Part shown: in pieces, positions 7,295 through 16,947 of the stretch | Layout of the letters: the number at the start of each line of letters is the position of its first letter | How positions within the stretch are numbered: the stretch's first letter is position 1 | Source: Pseudomonas songnenensis | Lineage (GTDB): Bacteria; Pseudomonadota; Gammaproteobacteria; Pseudomonadales; Pseudomonadaceae | NCBI RefSeq assembly: GCF_003696315.1 | Contig: NZ_RFFN01000003.1 | Span: 124,001 to 188,000 of the forward strand | DNA length: 64,000 nt | Direction of reading: 5' to 3' | Translations under genes and position numbers: made by a program | Notes under the pieces: generated by a model | The model's database searches: none | Seen by the model: only the letters and a program-made list of their open reading frames with translations | Told to the model about the DNA's origin: nothing

Positions 7295-10120
7295 ATGATC
7301 CGCACTCACCACCCTATTCAGCCGATTCTCGAAGACGGCATCGATCGCAAGGTCCTGACGACCCTGCGTGCGCGCTTTCTCGCATTGAACGATGCCCGGT
7401 TGAATCGGGCACTGGCAGCCATGTCGACCCGCCAGCAGCAAGTGCTCAAGCTGTTGCCGCTGCTGTTCCACGTCAACCATCCGATGCTTCCCGGCTACGT
7501 GTCGGCGAGCACACCGGCCGGACTCGCCCACTTCGAACCAGACAGCGAGCAGTTGGCCGAAGCGCAGCGCCTGAGCCGTTCGTTTGCCTACAGGACCGTG
7601 CGGGGCAAGACTCCCCGGCCGATTCAAGGCCTGTTCCTCATGGGCAGTCTGGGCACCGTAGCGCAGGACGAGCACAGCGATCTGGACGTCTGGGTCTGTC
7701 ACGATCCGGCGCTGGATGCCCAGGGACTCGACGAACTGCGCCGCAAGTGCGAACTGCTGCAAGCCTGGGCAGCGACCCAGGGCAGCGAAGCGCATTTCTT
7801 CCTGGTCGATCCGCAGCGTTTCACCCAGGGCCAGCGCGAGGCCCGGCTGACTTCCGATGACTGCGGCACCACTCAACATTATCTGCTGCTCGATGAGTTC
7901 TACCGCACCGCGCTCTGGCTCGGTGGCTGCACACCGCTGTGGTGGCTGGTGCCGGACTACGAGGAACATCGCTACGACGATTATGTGAGAACGCTGCTGG
8001 CCAAGCGCTTCGTCCGTGCCGATGAGGTTCTCGATCTCGGTCATCTCGGCCAGGTGCCGCCCGGGGAGTTTGTCGGTGCCGGGCTCTGGCAGCTCTACAA
8101 AGCCATCGCCTCGCCATACAAGTCGCTGTTCAAGCTGCTATTGGTCGAGGTGTATGCCAGCCAGTACCCGCAACTGCGCTGCCTGGCGCTGGACTTCAAA
8201 CGGGCTATCTATCAAGGCCACATCGAGCTGGACGAGCTTGATCCATATATCGCTGCCTACCATGCCATCGAACGCTACCTGAGCGAACGCGGCGACCAGG
8301 AGCGCCTGGAGCTGGCACGACGCTGCCTGTACCTGAAGATCAATCGCCCGCTCAGCTGGCCGCCCGTCCATCGCAACAAGAGCTGGCAGCGAACCTTGCT
8401 CGAGAGTATGACGCGCAGCTGGCACTGGGATGAACGCCAGTTCGCCCTGCTCGATAATCGCAGCCAGTGGAAGGTGCGCCAGGTCAGTCAGGAGCGGCGC
8501 GCGCTGGTCAACGAACTGACCTATGGCTATCGCTTCCTCAGCGACTTCACCCGGCGCCTGCAGGCCGTCAGCCCGCTCACCAGTCGCGACCTGGGCGTAC
8601 TTGGCCGCCGTCTCTACGCCGCCATCGAGCGCAAGGCCGGCAAGATCGAGGTGGTCAACCTCGGCATATCCCCCGACATGGCCGAGGACAGCCTGACCCT
8701 GGTGCACGGCTATGACGCAGCGGGCGACGTGCACTGGTCGCTCTACCAGGGCCAGCTCACGGCGCCGGAACTCTCCAATTTCGCGCCGCTGAAGCGCGCC
8801 CGCGAACTGCTCGCGCTGCTCGCCTGGTGCCATCGCAACGGCATTGTCGATACCGGCACCCACCTTTCGCTGTTTCCGGGCGATAGCGGCTTGAGCGAGG
8901 CGGAGCTGTTCGCCCTGCTCAGCGACCTGCGTCGGACGATGCCAATGCCACTGCCTCAGGTCGACGAAGAGGCACTGCTGGCGGCGTGCAAACCCAGTCG
9001 CGTGCTGCTGCTGATCAACGTTGGCCTGGACCCCACGCTTCAGAACGCAGCCGGGCTTGCAGGTAGCGAGCCGGTACTTCCGAGCGCTGCGGCGGAAAGC
9101 CTTGTGCTCAGCATCGACCAGGTCACCCTCAACAGCTGGAACGAGATGCTGGTCAGCCGCTACGAAGGACCAAAGGCGCTGCCCTCGTGCCTGCGCGATT
9201 ATCTGGAGAATCTCGCGCAGAGGGCGGAGTTACCGCAGCTCCAGGTATTCTGCTTCGCGCGCAACCGCGGGCAGCTCATCGCCCGCCGGGTTGAGCAGCT
9301 CTTCGATGACGCCTGCCAAAGCCTCGCCGGCGAGGCTCAAGGGCGCTACCTGTTGAAGATCCGCCAACATTTCCACGTGTTGCAACGCGATGCAGGCGAG
9401 CTGCGCCTGATCAATCTTGTCGACCGCTCAGCACTGATCGAACATCTCGGCGAAGCGCATCATGCGTACCTGCCACTGCAGCTCGACCGTGCGGCGCTGG
9501 AAGGCGACGACCTGGCGCTGATCCTTGCCCAGCAGCGGGCAGGCTGCCTGCAGCTGTTCTACCGCACGGCGGGCGAGCTTGCCGAAATCAGCGTACTGGA
9601 CGAATACAACGCGCTGTGGCGCCAGCACCTGCCCTATCGCGACGAACGCTCGCTGTTGCGCCCGCTGATGCGTTTTCTCGAGTCGATGCGCTATCGACGC
9701 AAGGCGCAACAGGAGAATCAGGCCCAGCTGCTGGCTGATGCGCCCATCATCTTTTACCGCATCCATCCCGAACAGGGTTCGCAACCCGCACGACTGGAGC
9801 GCCGCCCTGCGCCACTGGAAGAAATCAACGACCCATTCTATGACGTGCAGGCCATCGTCGAATCCGGCGAGAACGGTCGGTCGCAGGTCACGCTGTACTG
9901 TAACCAGCAGGAGTTCTCCGGCCTGGAGTACGGAGCCGGGCTGTTCGCCGCGGTGGCCCGCGCCATCATCTCCCGCCGCCGTGATGGCGAGCGCTACCCT
10001 TGCTACATCACCGATCTCGACCTCACCGGCCTGCACGGCGGCGGGCGCAGCCAGACCGTGCAGTACCTGCGCTACAAGGCGCGGCTGGAGGCTGCGTTGA
10101 ATGCGGCAATCGAATCGTAG
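7295..10120 (+). CDS. cyaA: Class I adenylate cyclase
   Basis: Makes cyclic AMP from ATP for Vfr/CRP-type signalling. At 941 residues it has the length and layout of class I enterobacterial-type cyclases: an N-terminal catalytic half with the nucleotidyltransferase-like motif GSLGTVAQDEHSDLDVWV (about 115-132) holding the metal-binding Asp pair, and a C-terminal regulatory half. Segments such as GEFVGAGLWQLYKAIASPYK and LYLKINRPLSW are typical of the family. It is the last plus-strand gene before the rnk/cyaY minus pair, the usual pseudomonad arrangement with cyaY close by. Confidence 0.96.
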   Translation: MIRTHHPIQPILEDGIDRKVLTTLRARFLALNDARLNRALAAMSTRQQQVLKLLPLLFHVNHPMLPGYVSASTPAGLAHFEPDSEQLAEAQRLSRSFAYRTVRGKTPRPIQGLFLMGSLGTVAQDEHSDLDVWVCHDPALDAQGLDELRRKCELLQAWAATQGSEAHFFLVDPQRFTQGQREARLTSDDCGTTQHYLLLDEFYRTALWLGGCTPLWWLVPDYEEHRYDDYVRTLLAKRFVRADEVLDLGHLGQVPPGEFVGAGLWQLYKAIASPYKSLFKLLLVEVYASQYPQLRCLALDFKRAIYQGHIELDELDPYIAAYHAIERYLSERGDQERLELARRCLYLKINRPLSWPPVHRNKSWQRTLLESMTRSWHWDERQFALLDNRSQWKVRQVSQERRALVNELTYGYRFLSDFTRRLQAVSPLTSRDLGVLGRRLYAAIERKAGKIEVVNLGISPDMAEDSLTLVHGYDAAGDVHWSLYQGQLTAPELSNFAPLKRARELLALLAWCHRNGIVDTGTHLSLFPGDSGLSEAELFALLSDLRRTMPMPLPQVDEEALLAACKPSRVLLLINVGLDPTLQNAAGLAGSEPVLPSAAAESLVLSIDQVTLNSWNEMLVSRYEGPKALPSCLRDYLENLAQRAELPQLQVFCFARNRGQLIARRVEQLFDDACQSLAGEAQGRYLLKIRQHFHVLQRDAGELRLINLVDRSALIEHLGEAHHAYLPLQLDRAALEGDDLALILAQQRAGCLQLFYRTAGELAEISVLDEYNALWRQHLPYRDERSLLRPLMRFLESMRYRRKAQQENQAQLLADAPIIFYRIHPEQGSQPARLERRPAPLEEINDPFYDVQAIVESGENGRSQVTLYCNQQEFSGLEYGAGLFAAVARAIISRRRDGERYPCYITDLDLTGLHGGGRSQTVQYLRYKARLEAALNAAIES

Positions 10121-10261
10121 GGAGTTACCAGCTCACACGGGCTTCAGACAGCAAGAAACCTGAACGGGCGAGCCGCAGCAGCTAGCGCACAAACCGTAGC
10201 CGGCAATCGGAGAGGGCTGCATGCCCGGCAGCGGATCGTGCCGGGCGAGTGCGCGGTGCGA

Positions 10262-10666
10262 TCAGAACGGATCGCCAGCCGCCTCGGGCTGATATTCGAT
10301 CGCGAGCAGGGTGAGCTTGATGATCTTGCCGGCCGGGGTTGGCCAGTCGATGTGCTGGCCGACGCTCATCCCCAGCAGCGCGGTGCCCACCGGCGCCAGG
10401 ACGGAAACAGTGCCTTCCTTGCCGGCGTCGTGAGGGTAGACCAGGGTCAGGTGATATTCCTTGCCGGTTCCCTCGTCCAGGCAATGCACCCGTGAGTTCA
10501 TGGTGACGACACCGGCAGGCATCTCGCTGCGTTCCACGATCTGCGCCCGCGACAGTTCCTGCTCGAGCGCTTCGGCAGCCGGACCATAGTCGTCGAGGCT
10601 GTCGAGCAGCCGCTCAAGGCGCTGCAGATCGAGTTGGGTAAGGATGATCGGCGGTGCACTGGTCAT
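10262..10666 (-). CDS. rnk: Rnk, nucleoside diphosphate kinase regulator (GreA/GreB C-terminal fold)
   Basis: A 134-residue RNA-polymerase-binding protein related to Gre factors; in Pseudomonas Rnk affects nucleoside diphosphate kinase levels and alginate. The N-terminal short coiled coil (LTQLDLQRLERLLDSL) is followed by the FKBP-like GreA/B C-terminal domain, including VTMNSRVHCLDEGTGKEYHLTL and APVGTALLGMSVGQ. The start at 10666 (MTSAPP) gives the standard family length; an ATG ten codons upstream is less likely. A GGAG-containing site precedes it. Divergence from cyaY is not seen: both lie on the minus strand with a terminator between them. Confidence 0.93.
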   Translation of the reverse strand: MTSAPPIILTQLDLQRLERLLDSLDDYGPAAEALEQELSRAQIVERSEMPAGVVTMNSRVHCLDEGTGKEYHLTLVYPHDAGKEGTVSVLAPVGTALLGMSVGQHIDWPTPAGKIIKLTLLAIEYQPEAAGDPF

Positions 10667-10702
10667 GGGTTCTGGCAAGCTCCTGCGAAAAATCAAAAGA
10701 CG

Positions 10703-10736
10703 AAAAAAGCAAAACCCCGCCCGAAGGCGGGGTTTT
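10703..10736 (-). terminator. Rho-independent terminator after cyaY
   Basis: An 11-base perfect stem (10711-10721 with 10726-10736, arms AAAACCCCGCC/GGCGGGGTTTT) with a CGAA loop. On the minus strand it is followed by a run of Ts (complement of the A run at 10703-10708), placing it as the terminator of cyaY and insulating rnk. Confidence 0.9.
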
Positions 10737-10825
10737 GTTGACCTGCGAGAGACACTATCACAGCAGCCCGAATAAGCAAGGCCCCTGCCGCCAGCCCCGG
10801 AACACGGGGCCTGAGCACCGATGCC

Positions 10826-11158
10826 CTAGATATCCTCGAACTCCAGGGCTTCGCCACCCTGCTCCAGCGTCACTCGCGTCAGCAGCTCACCGAGGCGCTC
10901 GCCGCTGGCATCGCACAACCACAGCTGACCGCCCTCGTCGTAGTCGAAATGAAAGCCGCCGGAACGCGCCGCGACCCACAACTGGCGCAACGCCGGCTGA
11001 CGACTGAGAATCAGCTGGCTGCCATTGGCGAAACGCACGGTCAGCACACCCCCGGAATTTTCCAGGTCGACGTCCATGCTGGTGTCATCGAATACGTCCT
11101 CGACGCTCTCCTGCACAGCATCGACCAGATCGTGATAACGGGCTTCGCTCAGGCTCAT
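10826..11158 (-). CDS. cyaY: CyaY, bacterial frataxin
   Basis: A 110-residue iron-binding regulator of iron-sulphur cluster assembly (IscS/IscU). The frataxin fold is evident from an acidic first helix (EARYHDLVDAVQESVEDVFDD) forming the iron-binding ridge, and the conserved sheet with FANGSQLILSRQPALRQLWVAA and the GGFHFDYDEG-W pattern. The start at 11158 (MSLSEARYHD) gives the family length; the upstream in-frame ATG at 11200 adds 14 unrelated residues. Divergently transcribed from lptM-lysA, as in many gammaproteobacteria. Confidence 0.94.
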   Translation of the reverse strand: MSLSEARYHDLVDAVQESVEDVFDDTSMDVDLENSGGVLTVRFANGSQLILSRQPALRQLWVAARSGGFHFDYDEGGQLWLCDASGERLGELLTRVTLEQGGEALEFEDI

Positions 11159-11346
11159 GCAACATTTCCTCGAATTGTGCTGCGCGCGACCCTGCCGCAC
11201 GCGATGGCGGCGAGCTTAGCAGGGGGCGGACGGGTCAAGCGAGCCGACCACCACGGCAGCCGCCGTGTGACGTGCTGCTCGCATAGGCAATCCGCCGGGT
11301 GCTGGGTATACTCCGGCGATTAGATTTTTCAAGGATTCCAGCCCCC

Positions 11347-11487
11347 ATGAAGCGCCTCCTGCTTCCCTTCATCGCCCTCGCCGTCTTCGCCGCCGCGCTC
11401 AGCGGTTGTGGCCAGAAAGGTCCGCTGTACCTGCCGGATGACGAGCAAACCGTCAAAGAACGTTCCAAAGACCGTTTCGAACTCTAA
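11347..11487 (+). CDS. lptM: LptM (YifL-type) small lipoprotein
   Basis: A 46-residue lipoprotein with a hydrophobic signal peptide and lipobox ALSG-C, the lipidated Cys being residue 21. The mature part starts [10 protein letters not shown], the signature of the YifL/LppL family, recently named LptM and shown in Escherichia coli to help mature the LPS translocon LptD/E. It is 12 bases upstream of lysA and shares the conserved cyaY-yifL-lysA/dapF synteny, so it is probably the first gene of the lysine/xerC operon. Confidence 0.92.
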   Translation: MKRLLLPFIALAVFAAALSGCGQKGPLYLPDDEQTVKERSKDRFEL

Positions 11488-11499
11488 AGGAGGCTGTTC

Positions 11500-12747
11500 A
11501 TGGAGGCCTTCTCGTACCGCGACGGTCAACTCTTCGCGGAAGGCGTGGCACTGCCCGCACTTGCGCAACGCTTCGGCACCCCGACCTATGTCTATTCCCG
11601 CGCGCACATCGAAGCCCAGTACCGGGCCTATGCCGATGCGCTGGATGGTATGCCGCACCTGGTCTGCTTCGCCGTCAAAGCCAACTCCAACCTGGGCGTG
11701 CTGAACGTGCTGGCGCGCCTTGGCGCGGGCTTCGACATCGTTTCGCGCGGTGAACTGGAGCGCGTGCTGGCCGCCGGTGGACAGCCGGACCGTATCGTCT
11801 TCTCCGGCGTCGGCAAGACCCGTGACGACATGCGCCGCGCATTGGAAGTCGGCGTGCACTGCTTCAACGTCGAGTCCACCGACGAGCTGGAGCGCCTGCA
11901 GCAGGTCGCCGCCGAGCTCGGCAAAACGGCGCCGGTATCGCTGCGGGTCAATCCGGACGTCGATGCCGGCACCCACCCGTACATTTCCACCGGGCTGAAA
12001 GAGAACAAGTTCGGCATCGAGATCGACAACGCCGAGGCGGTCTATGCCCGCGCAGCCGAGTTGCCGAACCTGGAAGTGGTCGGCGTCGATTGCCATATCG
12101 GTTCGCAGCTGACCAGCCTGCCACCCTTCCTCGATGCGCTCGATCGCCTGCTCGCCTTGACCGATCGCCTCGCCGCACGCGGCATCCAGATCCGCCATCT
12201 GGACCTCGGTGGCGGCCTCGGTGTGCGTTACCGCGATGAGCAGCCGCCGCTGGCCGGCGACTACATCCAGGCCGTGCGCCAGCGCATCGAAGGCCGCGGG
12301 CTGGCGCTGGTGTTCGAGCCGGGCCGCTCCATTGTCGCCAACGCAGGCGTATTGCTGACCCGCGTGGAATACCTCAAGCACACCGCGCACAAGGATTTCG
12401 CCATCGTCGATGCGGCAATGAACGACCTGATCCGCCCGGCGCTGTACCAGGCCTGGATGAACGTCATCGCGGTGCAGCCGCACGAAGGCGATACGCGCCG
12501 CTACGACATCGTCGGGCCGATCTGCGAGACCGGCGACTTCCTCGCCAAGGATCGCGAGCTGGCCCTGGGCGAAGGCGACCTGCTGGCGGTGTGTTCGGCC
12601 GGTGCCTACGGCTTCGTCATGAGCTCCAACTACAACACCCGCGGCCGCGCCGCTGAGGTGCTGGTGGACGGTGATCAGGCCTTCGAAGTGCGCCGTCGCG
12701 AAAGCGTTCAGGAGCTATACGCTGGCGAAAGCCTGCTGCCCACTTGA
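11500..12747 (+). CDS. lysA: Diaminopimelate decarboxylase
   Basis: The PLP enzyme that converts meso-diaminopimelate to lysine, the last step of lysine synthesis. 415 residues, an alanine-racemase-type barrel with the PLP lysine K60 in [15 protein letters not shown] in the substrate region, [12 protein letters not shown], and the second-subunit Cys in [10 protein letters not shown] (about 344). A strong AAAGGAGG ribosome site at 11488 precedes the ATG. It is followed ten bases later by dapF, giving a lysine/peptidoglycan precursor pair. Confidence 0.97.
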   Translation: MEAFSYRDGQLFAEGVALPALAQRFGTPTYVYSRAHIEAQYRAYADALDGMPHLVCFAVKANSNLGVLNVLARLGAGFDIVSRGELERVLAAGGQPDRIVFSGVGKTRDDMRRALEVGVHCFNVESTDELERLQQVAAELGKTAPVSLRVNPDVDAGTHPYISTGLKENKFGIEIDNAEAVYARAAELPNLEVVGVDCHIGSQLTSLPPFLDALDRLLALTDRLAARGIQIRHLDLGGGLGVRYRDEQPPLAGDYIQAVRQRIEGRGLALVFEPGRSIVANAGVLLTRVEYLKHTAHKDFAIVDAAMNDLIRPALYQAWMNVIAVQPHEGDTRRYDIVGPICETGDFLAKDRELALGEGDLLAVCSAGAYGFVMSSNYNTRGRAAEVLVDGDQAFEVRRRESVQELYAGESLLPT

Positions 12748-12757
12748 GGCCAAGATC

Positions 12758-13588
12758 ATGCTTCTGCGCTTTACCAAGATGCACGGTCTGGGCAACGACT
12801 TCATGGTCATCGACCTGGTCAGCCAGCACGCGCACATCCAGCCCAAGCACGCCAAGCAGTGGGGCGACCGTCACACCGGGGTCGGCTTCGATCAGCTGCT
12901 GATCGTCGAGCCGCCGCAGAATCCGGACGTGGATTTCCGCTACCGCATCTTCAACTCCGACGGTTCGGAAGTGGAGCAGTGCGGCAACGGCGCGCGCTGC
13001 TTCGCCCGCTTCGTGGTCGACAAGCGCCTGACCGTCAAGCGCAGGATCAAGGTCGAAACCAAGGGCGGCATCATCGAGCTGGACATCCGCCCGGATGGAC
13101 AGATCCGCGTCGACATGGGCCCGCCGCGACTGGTACCGGCCGAGATTCCGTTCCAGGCGGAGCAGGAAGCCCTGAGCTACCCGCTCGACGCCGATGGCCA
13201 GCGCGTCGAGCTGGCCGCCGTGTCCATGGGCAACCCCCATGCGGTGCTGCGCGTCGATAGCGTCGAGCAGGCACCTGTGCATGAGCTCGGACCGAAGATC
13301 GAACATCACCCGCGCTTTCCGCAGCGGGTCAACGTCGGCTTCCTGCAGGTGGTCGACCGCCGCCATGCGCGGCTGCGCGTATGGGAGCGCGGCGCCGGTG
13401 AGACCCAGGCCTGCGGCACCGGTGCCTGTGCGGCCGCGGTAGCCGCCATTCGCCAGGGCTGGATGGACTCGCCGGTGCAGATCGACCTGCCGGGCGGCCG
13501 CCTGTCCATCGAATGGGCAGGCCCCGGACAGCCGGTTATGATGACCGGCCCCGCCGTTCGCGTATTTGAAGGACAGGTTCGCCTATGA
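12758..13588 (+). CDS. dapF: Diaminopimelate epimerase
   Basis: Interconverts LL- and meso-diaminopimelate for lysine and peptidoglycan. The 276-residue protein starts [15 protein letters not shown], the family N-terminus, and has both catalytic cysteines: C75 in EQCGNGARC and about C219 in [10 protein letters not shown]. The start at 12758 is preferred to an upstream ATG at 12671, which lies inside lysA. Its stop overlaps the start of the DUF484 gene (ATGA). Confidence 0.97.
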   Translation: MLLRFTKMHGLGNDFMVIDLVSQHAHIQPKHAKQWGDRHTGVGFDQLLIVEPPQNPDVDFRYRIFNSDGSEVEQCGNGARCFARFVVDKRLTVKRRIKVETKGGIIELDIRPDGQIRVDMGPPRLVPAEIPFQAEQEALSYPLDADGQRVELAAVSMGNPHAVLRVDSVEQAPVHELGPKIEHHPRFPQRVNVGFLQVVDRRHARLRVWERGAGETQACGTGACAAAVAAIRQGWMDSPVQIDLPGGRLSIEWAGPGQPVMMTGPAVRVFEGQVRL

Positions 13589-14277
13589 CCGACCAGACCC
13601 AGGGCAGCACCCCGCTTCCCGACGCCGAAGCCGTCGCCGCCTACCTGCGCGCCCATCCGGAGTTCTTCGTCGACCACGACGAGCTGATTCCGGAGCTGCG
13701 CATTCCCCATCAGCCGGGCACCGCCGTGTCGCTGGTGGAGCGCCAGGTCAAGCTGCTGCGCGAGCGCAATATCGAGATGCGCCATCGCCTGTCGCAACTG
13801 ATGGATGTGGCACGCGACAACGACCGCCTGTTCGACAAGACCCGTCGGCTGGTGCTCGACCTGCTCGACGCCAGCAGCCTGGAAGAGGTGGTCAGCGCAG
13901 TCGAAGACAGCCTGCGCCACGAATTCCAGGTTCCCTATGTCAGCCTGATCCTGTTCAGCGAAGCCACGCTGCCGGTAGGCCGTTGCGTCAGCACCGGGGA
14001 GGCACAGCAGAGCATCGGCGGACTGCTTGACGGCGGCAAGACCATCTGCGGCGTACTGCGCCCGCATGAACTGAACTTCCTTTTCGGCGAGGATGGTGGC
14101 AGCGTTGGCTCTGCCGCGGTGGTCAGCCTGAACAACCAGCTCGGCGTGCTGGCCATCGGCAGCCCGGACCCGCAGCACTACAAGAGCTCGCTGGGCACGC
14201 TGTTCCTTGGCTATATCGCCGAAGTGCTGACCCGCGTGCTGCCGCGCTTCGGCAACCCGCTACGCTCGGTGCGCTGA
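13585..14277 (+). CDS. DUF484 family GAF-like protein (YigA)
   Basis: A 230-residue cytoplasmic protein of the DUF484 family, which sits between dapF and xerC in many gammaproteobacteria. The N-terminal helix pair has the hallmark [20 protein letters not shown] and [17 protein letters not shown]; a GAF-like domain follows (about 90-220, ending [15 protein letters not shown]). Function is not established; conserved linkage suggests a role with chromosome dimer resolution or envelope growth. Starts with a four-base overlap with dapF. Confidence 0.9.
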   Translation: MTDQTQGSTPLPDAEAVAAYLRAHPEFFVDHDELIPELRIPHQPGTAVSLVERQVKLLRERNIEMRHRLSQLMDVARDNDRLFDKTRRLVLDLLDASSLEEVVSAVEDSLRHEFQVPYVSLILFSEATLPVGRCVSTGEAQQSIGGLLDGGKTICGVLRPHELNFLFGEDGGSVGSAAVVSLNNQLGVLAIGSPDPQHYKSSLGTLFLGYIAEVLTRVLPRFGNPLRSVR

Positions 14278-14345
14278 GCACGCTTGCGGACCACAGCCAA
14301 GCCGCACGCCCCTCTGGTCGCACCCTGAGGCCTGGAGTGTTGCTC

Positions 14346-15245
14346 ATGCAGAACGAACTCGACGCCTACTTCGAATACCTGCGTAGCGCCCGGCAGCTGT
14401 CGGGCCATTCGCTGGACGGCTACCGCCGCGACCTGAACAAGCTGCTGGCCCATTGCGAGCGCGAACACATCTCCGAGTGGAGTGCGCTGCAAGGCCGCCA
14501 CCTGCGCCAGCTGGTCGGCGAGCTGCATCGCCAGGGCCAATCCAGCCGCAGCCTGGCGCGCCTCCTGTCATCGGTGCGCGGCCTGTATCGCTATCTCAAT
14601 CAGGCAGCCATCTGCCAACACGACCCGGCCGCCGGTCTGTCGGCGCCCAAGGGCGAGCGCCGTCTACCGAAGCTGCTGGACACCGACCGGGCCATGCAGC
14701 TGCTCGATGGCGGCGTCGAAGACGATTTCATCGCCCTGCGTGATCAGGCGATGCTCGAGCTGTTCTATTCATCCGGCCTGCGCCTGTCGGAACTGGTCGG
14801 CCTGAACCTCGACCAGCTCGACCTGCCCGCGGGCCTGGTCAGGGTGCTCGGCAAGGGCAACAAGGTTCGCGAGCTGCCGGTCGGGCGCAAGGCGCGCGAG
14901 GCGCTGCTGGCCTGGTTGCCTCTGCGTGCGCTGGCCAATCCTGCCGACGGTGCGGTATTCATCGGCCAGCAGGGACGCCGTCTCGGTGCCCGCGCCGTGC
15001 AACTGCGGGTGCGTCAGGCCGGTGTGCGCGAGCTCGGCCAGCATCTGCACCCGCACATGTTGCGCCACAGCTTCGCCAGCCACATGCTGGAGTCATCCCA
15101 GGACCTGCGTTCGGTGCAGGAGCTGCTCGGCCACGCCGACATCGGCACCACACAGATCTACACCCATCTGGACTTTCAGCACCTGGCCAAGGTCTACGAT
15201 CAGGCGCATCCGCGCGCCAAGCGCAAGCAGGACACCGACACATGA
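14346..15245 (+). CDS. xerC: Tyrosine recombinase XerC
   Basis: With XerD resolves chromosome dimers at dif. 299 residues: a SAM-like N-terminal core-binding domain and a C-terminal catalytic domain. Catalytic residues visible: Arg in [11 protein letters not shown] (about 147), Lys in [21 protein letters not shown] (His/Arg), the His of [11 protein letters not shown] and nucleophile Tyr in IYTHL (about 275). The ATG at 14346 is chosen because GGAG at 14334-14337 is well spaced; a GTG at 14337 overlaps that site. The stop overlaps the next gene by ATGA. Confidence 0.96.
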   Translation: MQNELDAYFEYLRSARQLSGHSLDGYRRDLNKLLAHCEREHISEWSALQGRHLRQLVGELHRQGQSSRSLARLLSSVRGLYRYLNQAAICQHDPAAGLSAPKGERRLPKLLDTDRAMQLLDGGVEDDFIALRDQAMLELFYSSGLRLSELVGLNLDQLDLPAGLVRVLGKGNKVRELPVGRKAREALLAWLPLRALANPADGAVFIGQQGRRLGARAVQLRVRQAGVRELGQHLHPHMLRHSFASHMLESSQDLRSVQELLGHADIGTTQIYTHLDFQHLAKVYDQAHPRAKRKQDTDT

Positions 15246-15943
15246 GCATTCGCCTGATCACCTTCGACCTGGACGATACCTTCTGGGAAACCACGCCGGC
15301 CATCCAGAGCGCCGAGACCGCGCTGCGCGACTGGCTGGGCGTGCATGCACCGCGCCTGGGCGAATTCCCCGTCGAAGCGCTGGGCGCGATCCGCCGCATG
15401 CTGATCGAACGGGACCCAGCGCTGCGTCACCGGATCAGCGAGCTGCGCCGGCGCATCCTGCAGCACGCGCTGCACGATGCCGGTTATCCCGCCGCCGAGG
15501 CGAACGGCCTGGCCGAGCAGGCGTTTCAGGTGTTCCTCGATGCACGCCATGAGGTGCAGATTTTCCCCGACGTGCAACCGACCCTGGAGTTTCTCGCCAA
15601 CCACTACACCCTCGGCGTGATCACCAACGGCAACGCCGACGTGCGCCGCCTGGGCCTGGCGGACTACTTCCAGTTCACCCTGTGCGCCGAAGAGCTGGGT
15701 GTCGGCAAGCCCGACCCGCATCCGTTCGAGCAGGCCTTGCGCCTGGGCGATGCGCGCCCGGAGCAGGCGGTGCATATCGGCGATCATGCCCTCGACGACA
15801 TTGCCGGGGCGCAGCAGTCCGGCCTGCGAGCAATCTGGTTCAACCCCAAGCGCGCCGCCTGGCCGCACGACTACCTTCCCGATGCGCAAATCCAGAGCCT
15901 GGCCGAATTACCCAAGCTGCTGCTCGACTGGCGCGGAGACTGA
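15242..15943 (+). CDS. HAD-superfamily hydrolase (YigB type)
   Basis: A 233-residue haloacid-dehalogenase-like phosphatase, the usual last gene of the dapF-xerC operon. HAD motif I is FDLDDTFW (nucleophile D10), motif II ITNGNA, the Lys is in VGKPDPHPF, and motif IV is [11 protein letters not shown]. In E. coli the syntenic YigB dephosphorylates FMN, so a flavin mononucleotide phosphatase role is plausible here by synteny only. Ends just before a bidirectional terminator. Confidence 0.9.
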   Translation: MSIRLITFDLDDTFWETTPAIQSAETALRDWLGVHAPRLGEFPVEALGAIRRMLIERDPALRHRISELRRRILQHALHDAGYPAAEANGLAEQAFQVFLDARHEVQIFPDVQPTLEFLANHYTLGVITNGNADVRRLGLADYFQFTLCAEELGVGKPDPHPFEQALRLGDARPEQAVHIGDHALDDIAGAQQSGLRAIWFNPKRAAWPHDYLPDAQIQSLAELPKLLLDWRGD

Positions 15944-15967
15944 GCAAGAATCCGCAGCCCAGACGCG

Positions 15968-15996
15968 AAAAAGCCCGCCGTAAAGCGGGCTTTTTT
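15968..15996. terminator. Bidirectional terminator between the HAD gene and sutA
   Basis: Hairpin with arms AGCCCGC (15972-15978) and GCGGGCT (15985-15991), flanked by A's on the left and a run of six to seven T's on the right. It lies between two convergent genes and can terminate both. Confidence 0.9.
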
Positions 15997-16010
15997 GCAA
16001 TTCGTCTGAC

Positions 16011-16340
16011 TCAGATAGGGCGGCTGCCGTATTTGCTGTCCGGCTTCTTCGGCGGATCGGCGACCACATTGGGTTCGACCTCCTGCACCTGACCGCCACG
16101 GGCCAGGAACTCTTCCATGGCTCGCGCCAGCGCTTCGCGCTCTTTCTGCTTCGCTTCCAGGCTCGGCAGCTCGTCGGGCTCGACGGCCTTGGCCTTGGTC
16201 TTTTTCGCCGGCGTGGCACGCTCGCTGTCGGTGCCCTCGTCTTCGAGGCTGTCGTCGCCCTCGTCGGCGGCGCTCAGCTCCTCCCCGTCCTCCTCGTCGC
16301 TAACGTCCAGATCGTCTTGTTCTAGTTCTTCGTCGCTCAT
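16011..16340 (-). CDS. sutA: SutA, acidic RNA-polymerase-binding regulator
   Basis: A 109-residue, highly acidic, mostly disordered protein matching SutA of P. aeruginosa, which binds RNA polymerase and promotes rRNA and housekeeping transcription in slow growth. The first 60 residues are Asp/Glu/Ser-rich; a central helix reads LEAKQKEREALARAMEEFLARGG; the C-terminus is the very conserved VQEVEPNVVADPPKKPDSKYG. The start at 16340 (MSDEELEQDDL) gives the expected length; an ATG six codons upstream is less likely. It sits next to yjbQ and amtB, as in PAO1. Confidence 0.9.
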   Translation of the reverse strand: MSDEELEQDDLDVSDEEDGEELSAADEGDDSLEDEGTDSERATPAKKTKAKAVEPDELPSLEAKQKEREALARAMEEFLARGGQVQEVEPNVVADPPKKPDSKYGSRPI

Positions 16341-16418
16341 GTTCAACCTCATGGCCATGCCAAAGCGGAGTAAGTTATAGCCCAGCGATGCGGAAAGACC
16401 GACACCGCCAAAAAAAAT

Positions 16419-16844
16419 TCAACTTGCCGTCCCGTGCAGCGTTGCCACTATCTGCCGCGCCCCACCCTGGTCGCGGTGCTCCCCGAGATAGATCCCTTGC
16501 CAGGTACCGAGCGCCAGGCGCCCCTGAGTGACCGGCAGACTCAACTGGCAGCCGAGCAGGCTGGCCTTGAAGTGCGCCGGCAGATCGTCCGGTCCTTCGT
16601 AGTCATGCTCGTAGCCCCCCTCGCCCTGCGGCACCAGGCGATTGAAGAAACGCTCGAAGTCGCGGCGCACCGCTGCATCGGCGTTCTCGTTGATCGTCAG
16701 CGACGCCGAGGTATGCCGCAGCCACAGGTGTAACAGACCGACCTGACATTGCCGCAGTTCCGGCAATGCGGCGAGCAGCTCGTCGGTGATCAGGTGGAAG
16801 CCACGTGGTCGCGCACGCAAGGTGATCAGGGTCTGTTGCCACAT
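16419..16844 (-). CDS. YjbQ/UPF0047 family protein
   Basis: A 141-residue cytoplasmic protein of the UPF0047/YjbQ family, annotated as secondary thiamine-phosphate synthase because E. coli YjbQ has weak such activity. Conserved features: [18 protein letters not shown] (metal-binding His in HTSAS), [21 protein letters not shown] with its His pair, and [14 protein letters not shown]. The start at MWQQTLITL (16844) matches family length; ATGs at 16859 and 16865 are alternatives. Its physiological role is not established. Confidence 0.85.
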   Translation of the reverse strand: MWQQTLITLRARPRGFHLITDELLAALPELRQCQVGLLHLWLRHTSASLTINENADAAVRRDFERFFNRLVPQGEGGYEHDYEGPDDLPAHFKASLLGCQLSLPVTQGRLALGTWQGIYLGEHRDQGGARQIVATLHGTAS

Positions 16845-16894
16845 GTTCGCAAAGCTCATGTTCAACGGCTGGTCGCGCGCATTCTAGCGTGGCG

Positions 16895-16928
16895 CCAAAA
16901 AAAACAAAGGGCGCCAAAAGGCGCCCTT
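16895..16928 (-). terminator. Rho-independent terminator after amtB2
   Basis: Nine-base perfect stem (AAGGGCGCC 16907-16915 with GGCGCCCTT 16920-16928) and a 4-base loop; on the minus strand it is followed by a T-rich stretch (complement of the A run at 16897-16908). It ends the glnK-amtB operon and separates it from yjbQ. Confidence 0.9.
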
Positions 16929-16947
16929 GTCATGTACCACCGAATCG

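Noticed and set aside
13585-14277. DUF484 protein as a possible histidine kinase GAF sensor
   Set aside because: It has no kinase or ATPase motif; the GAF-like fold and dapF-xerC position identify it as the DUF484 family.
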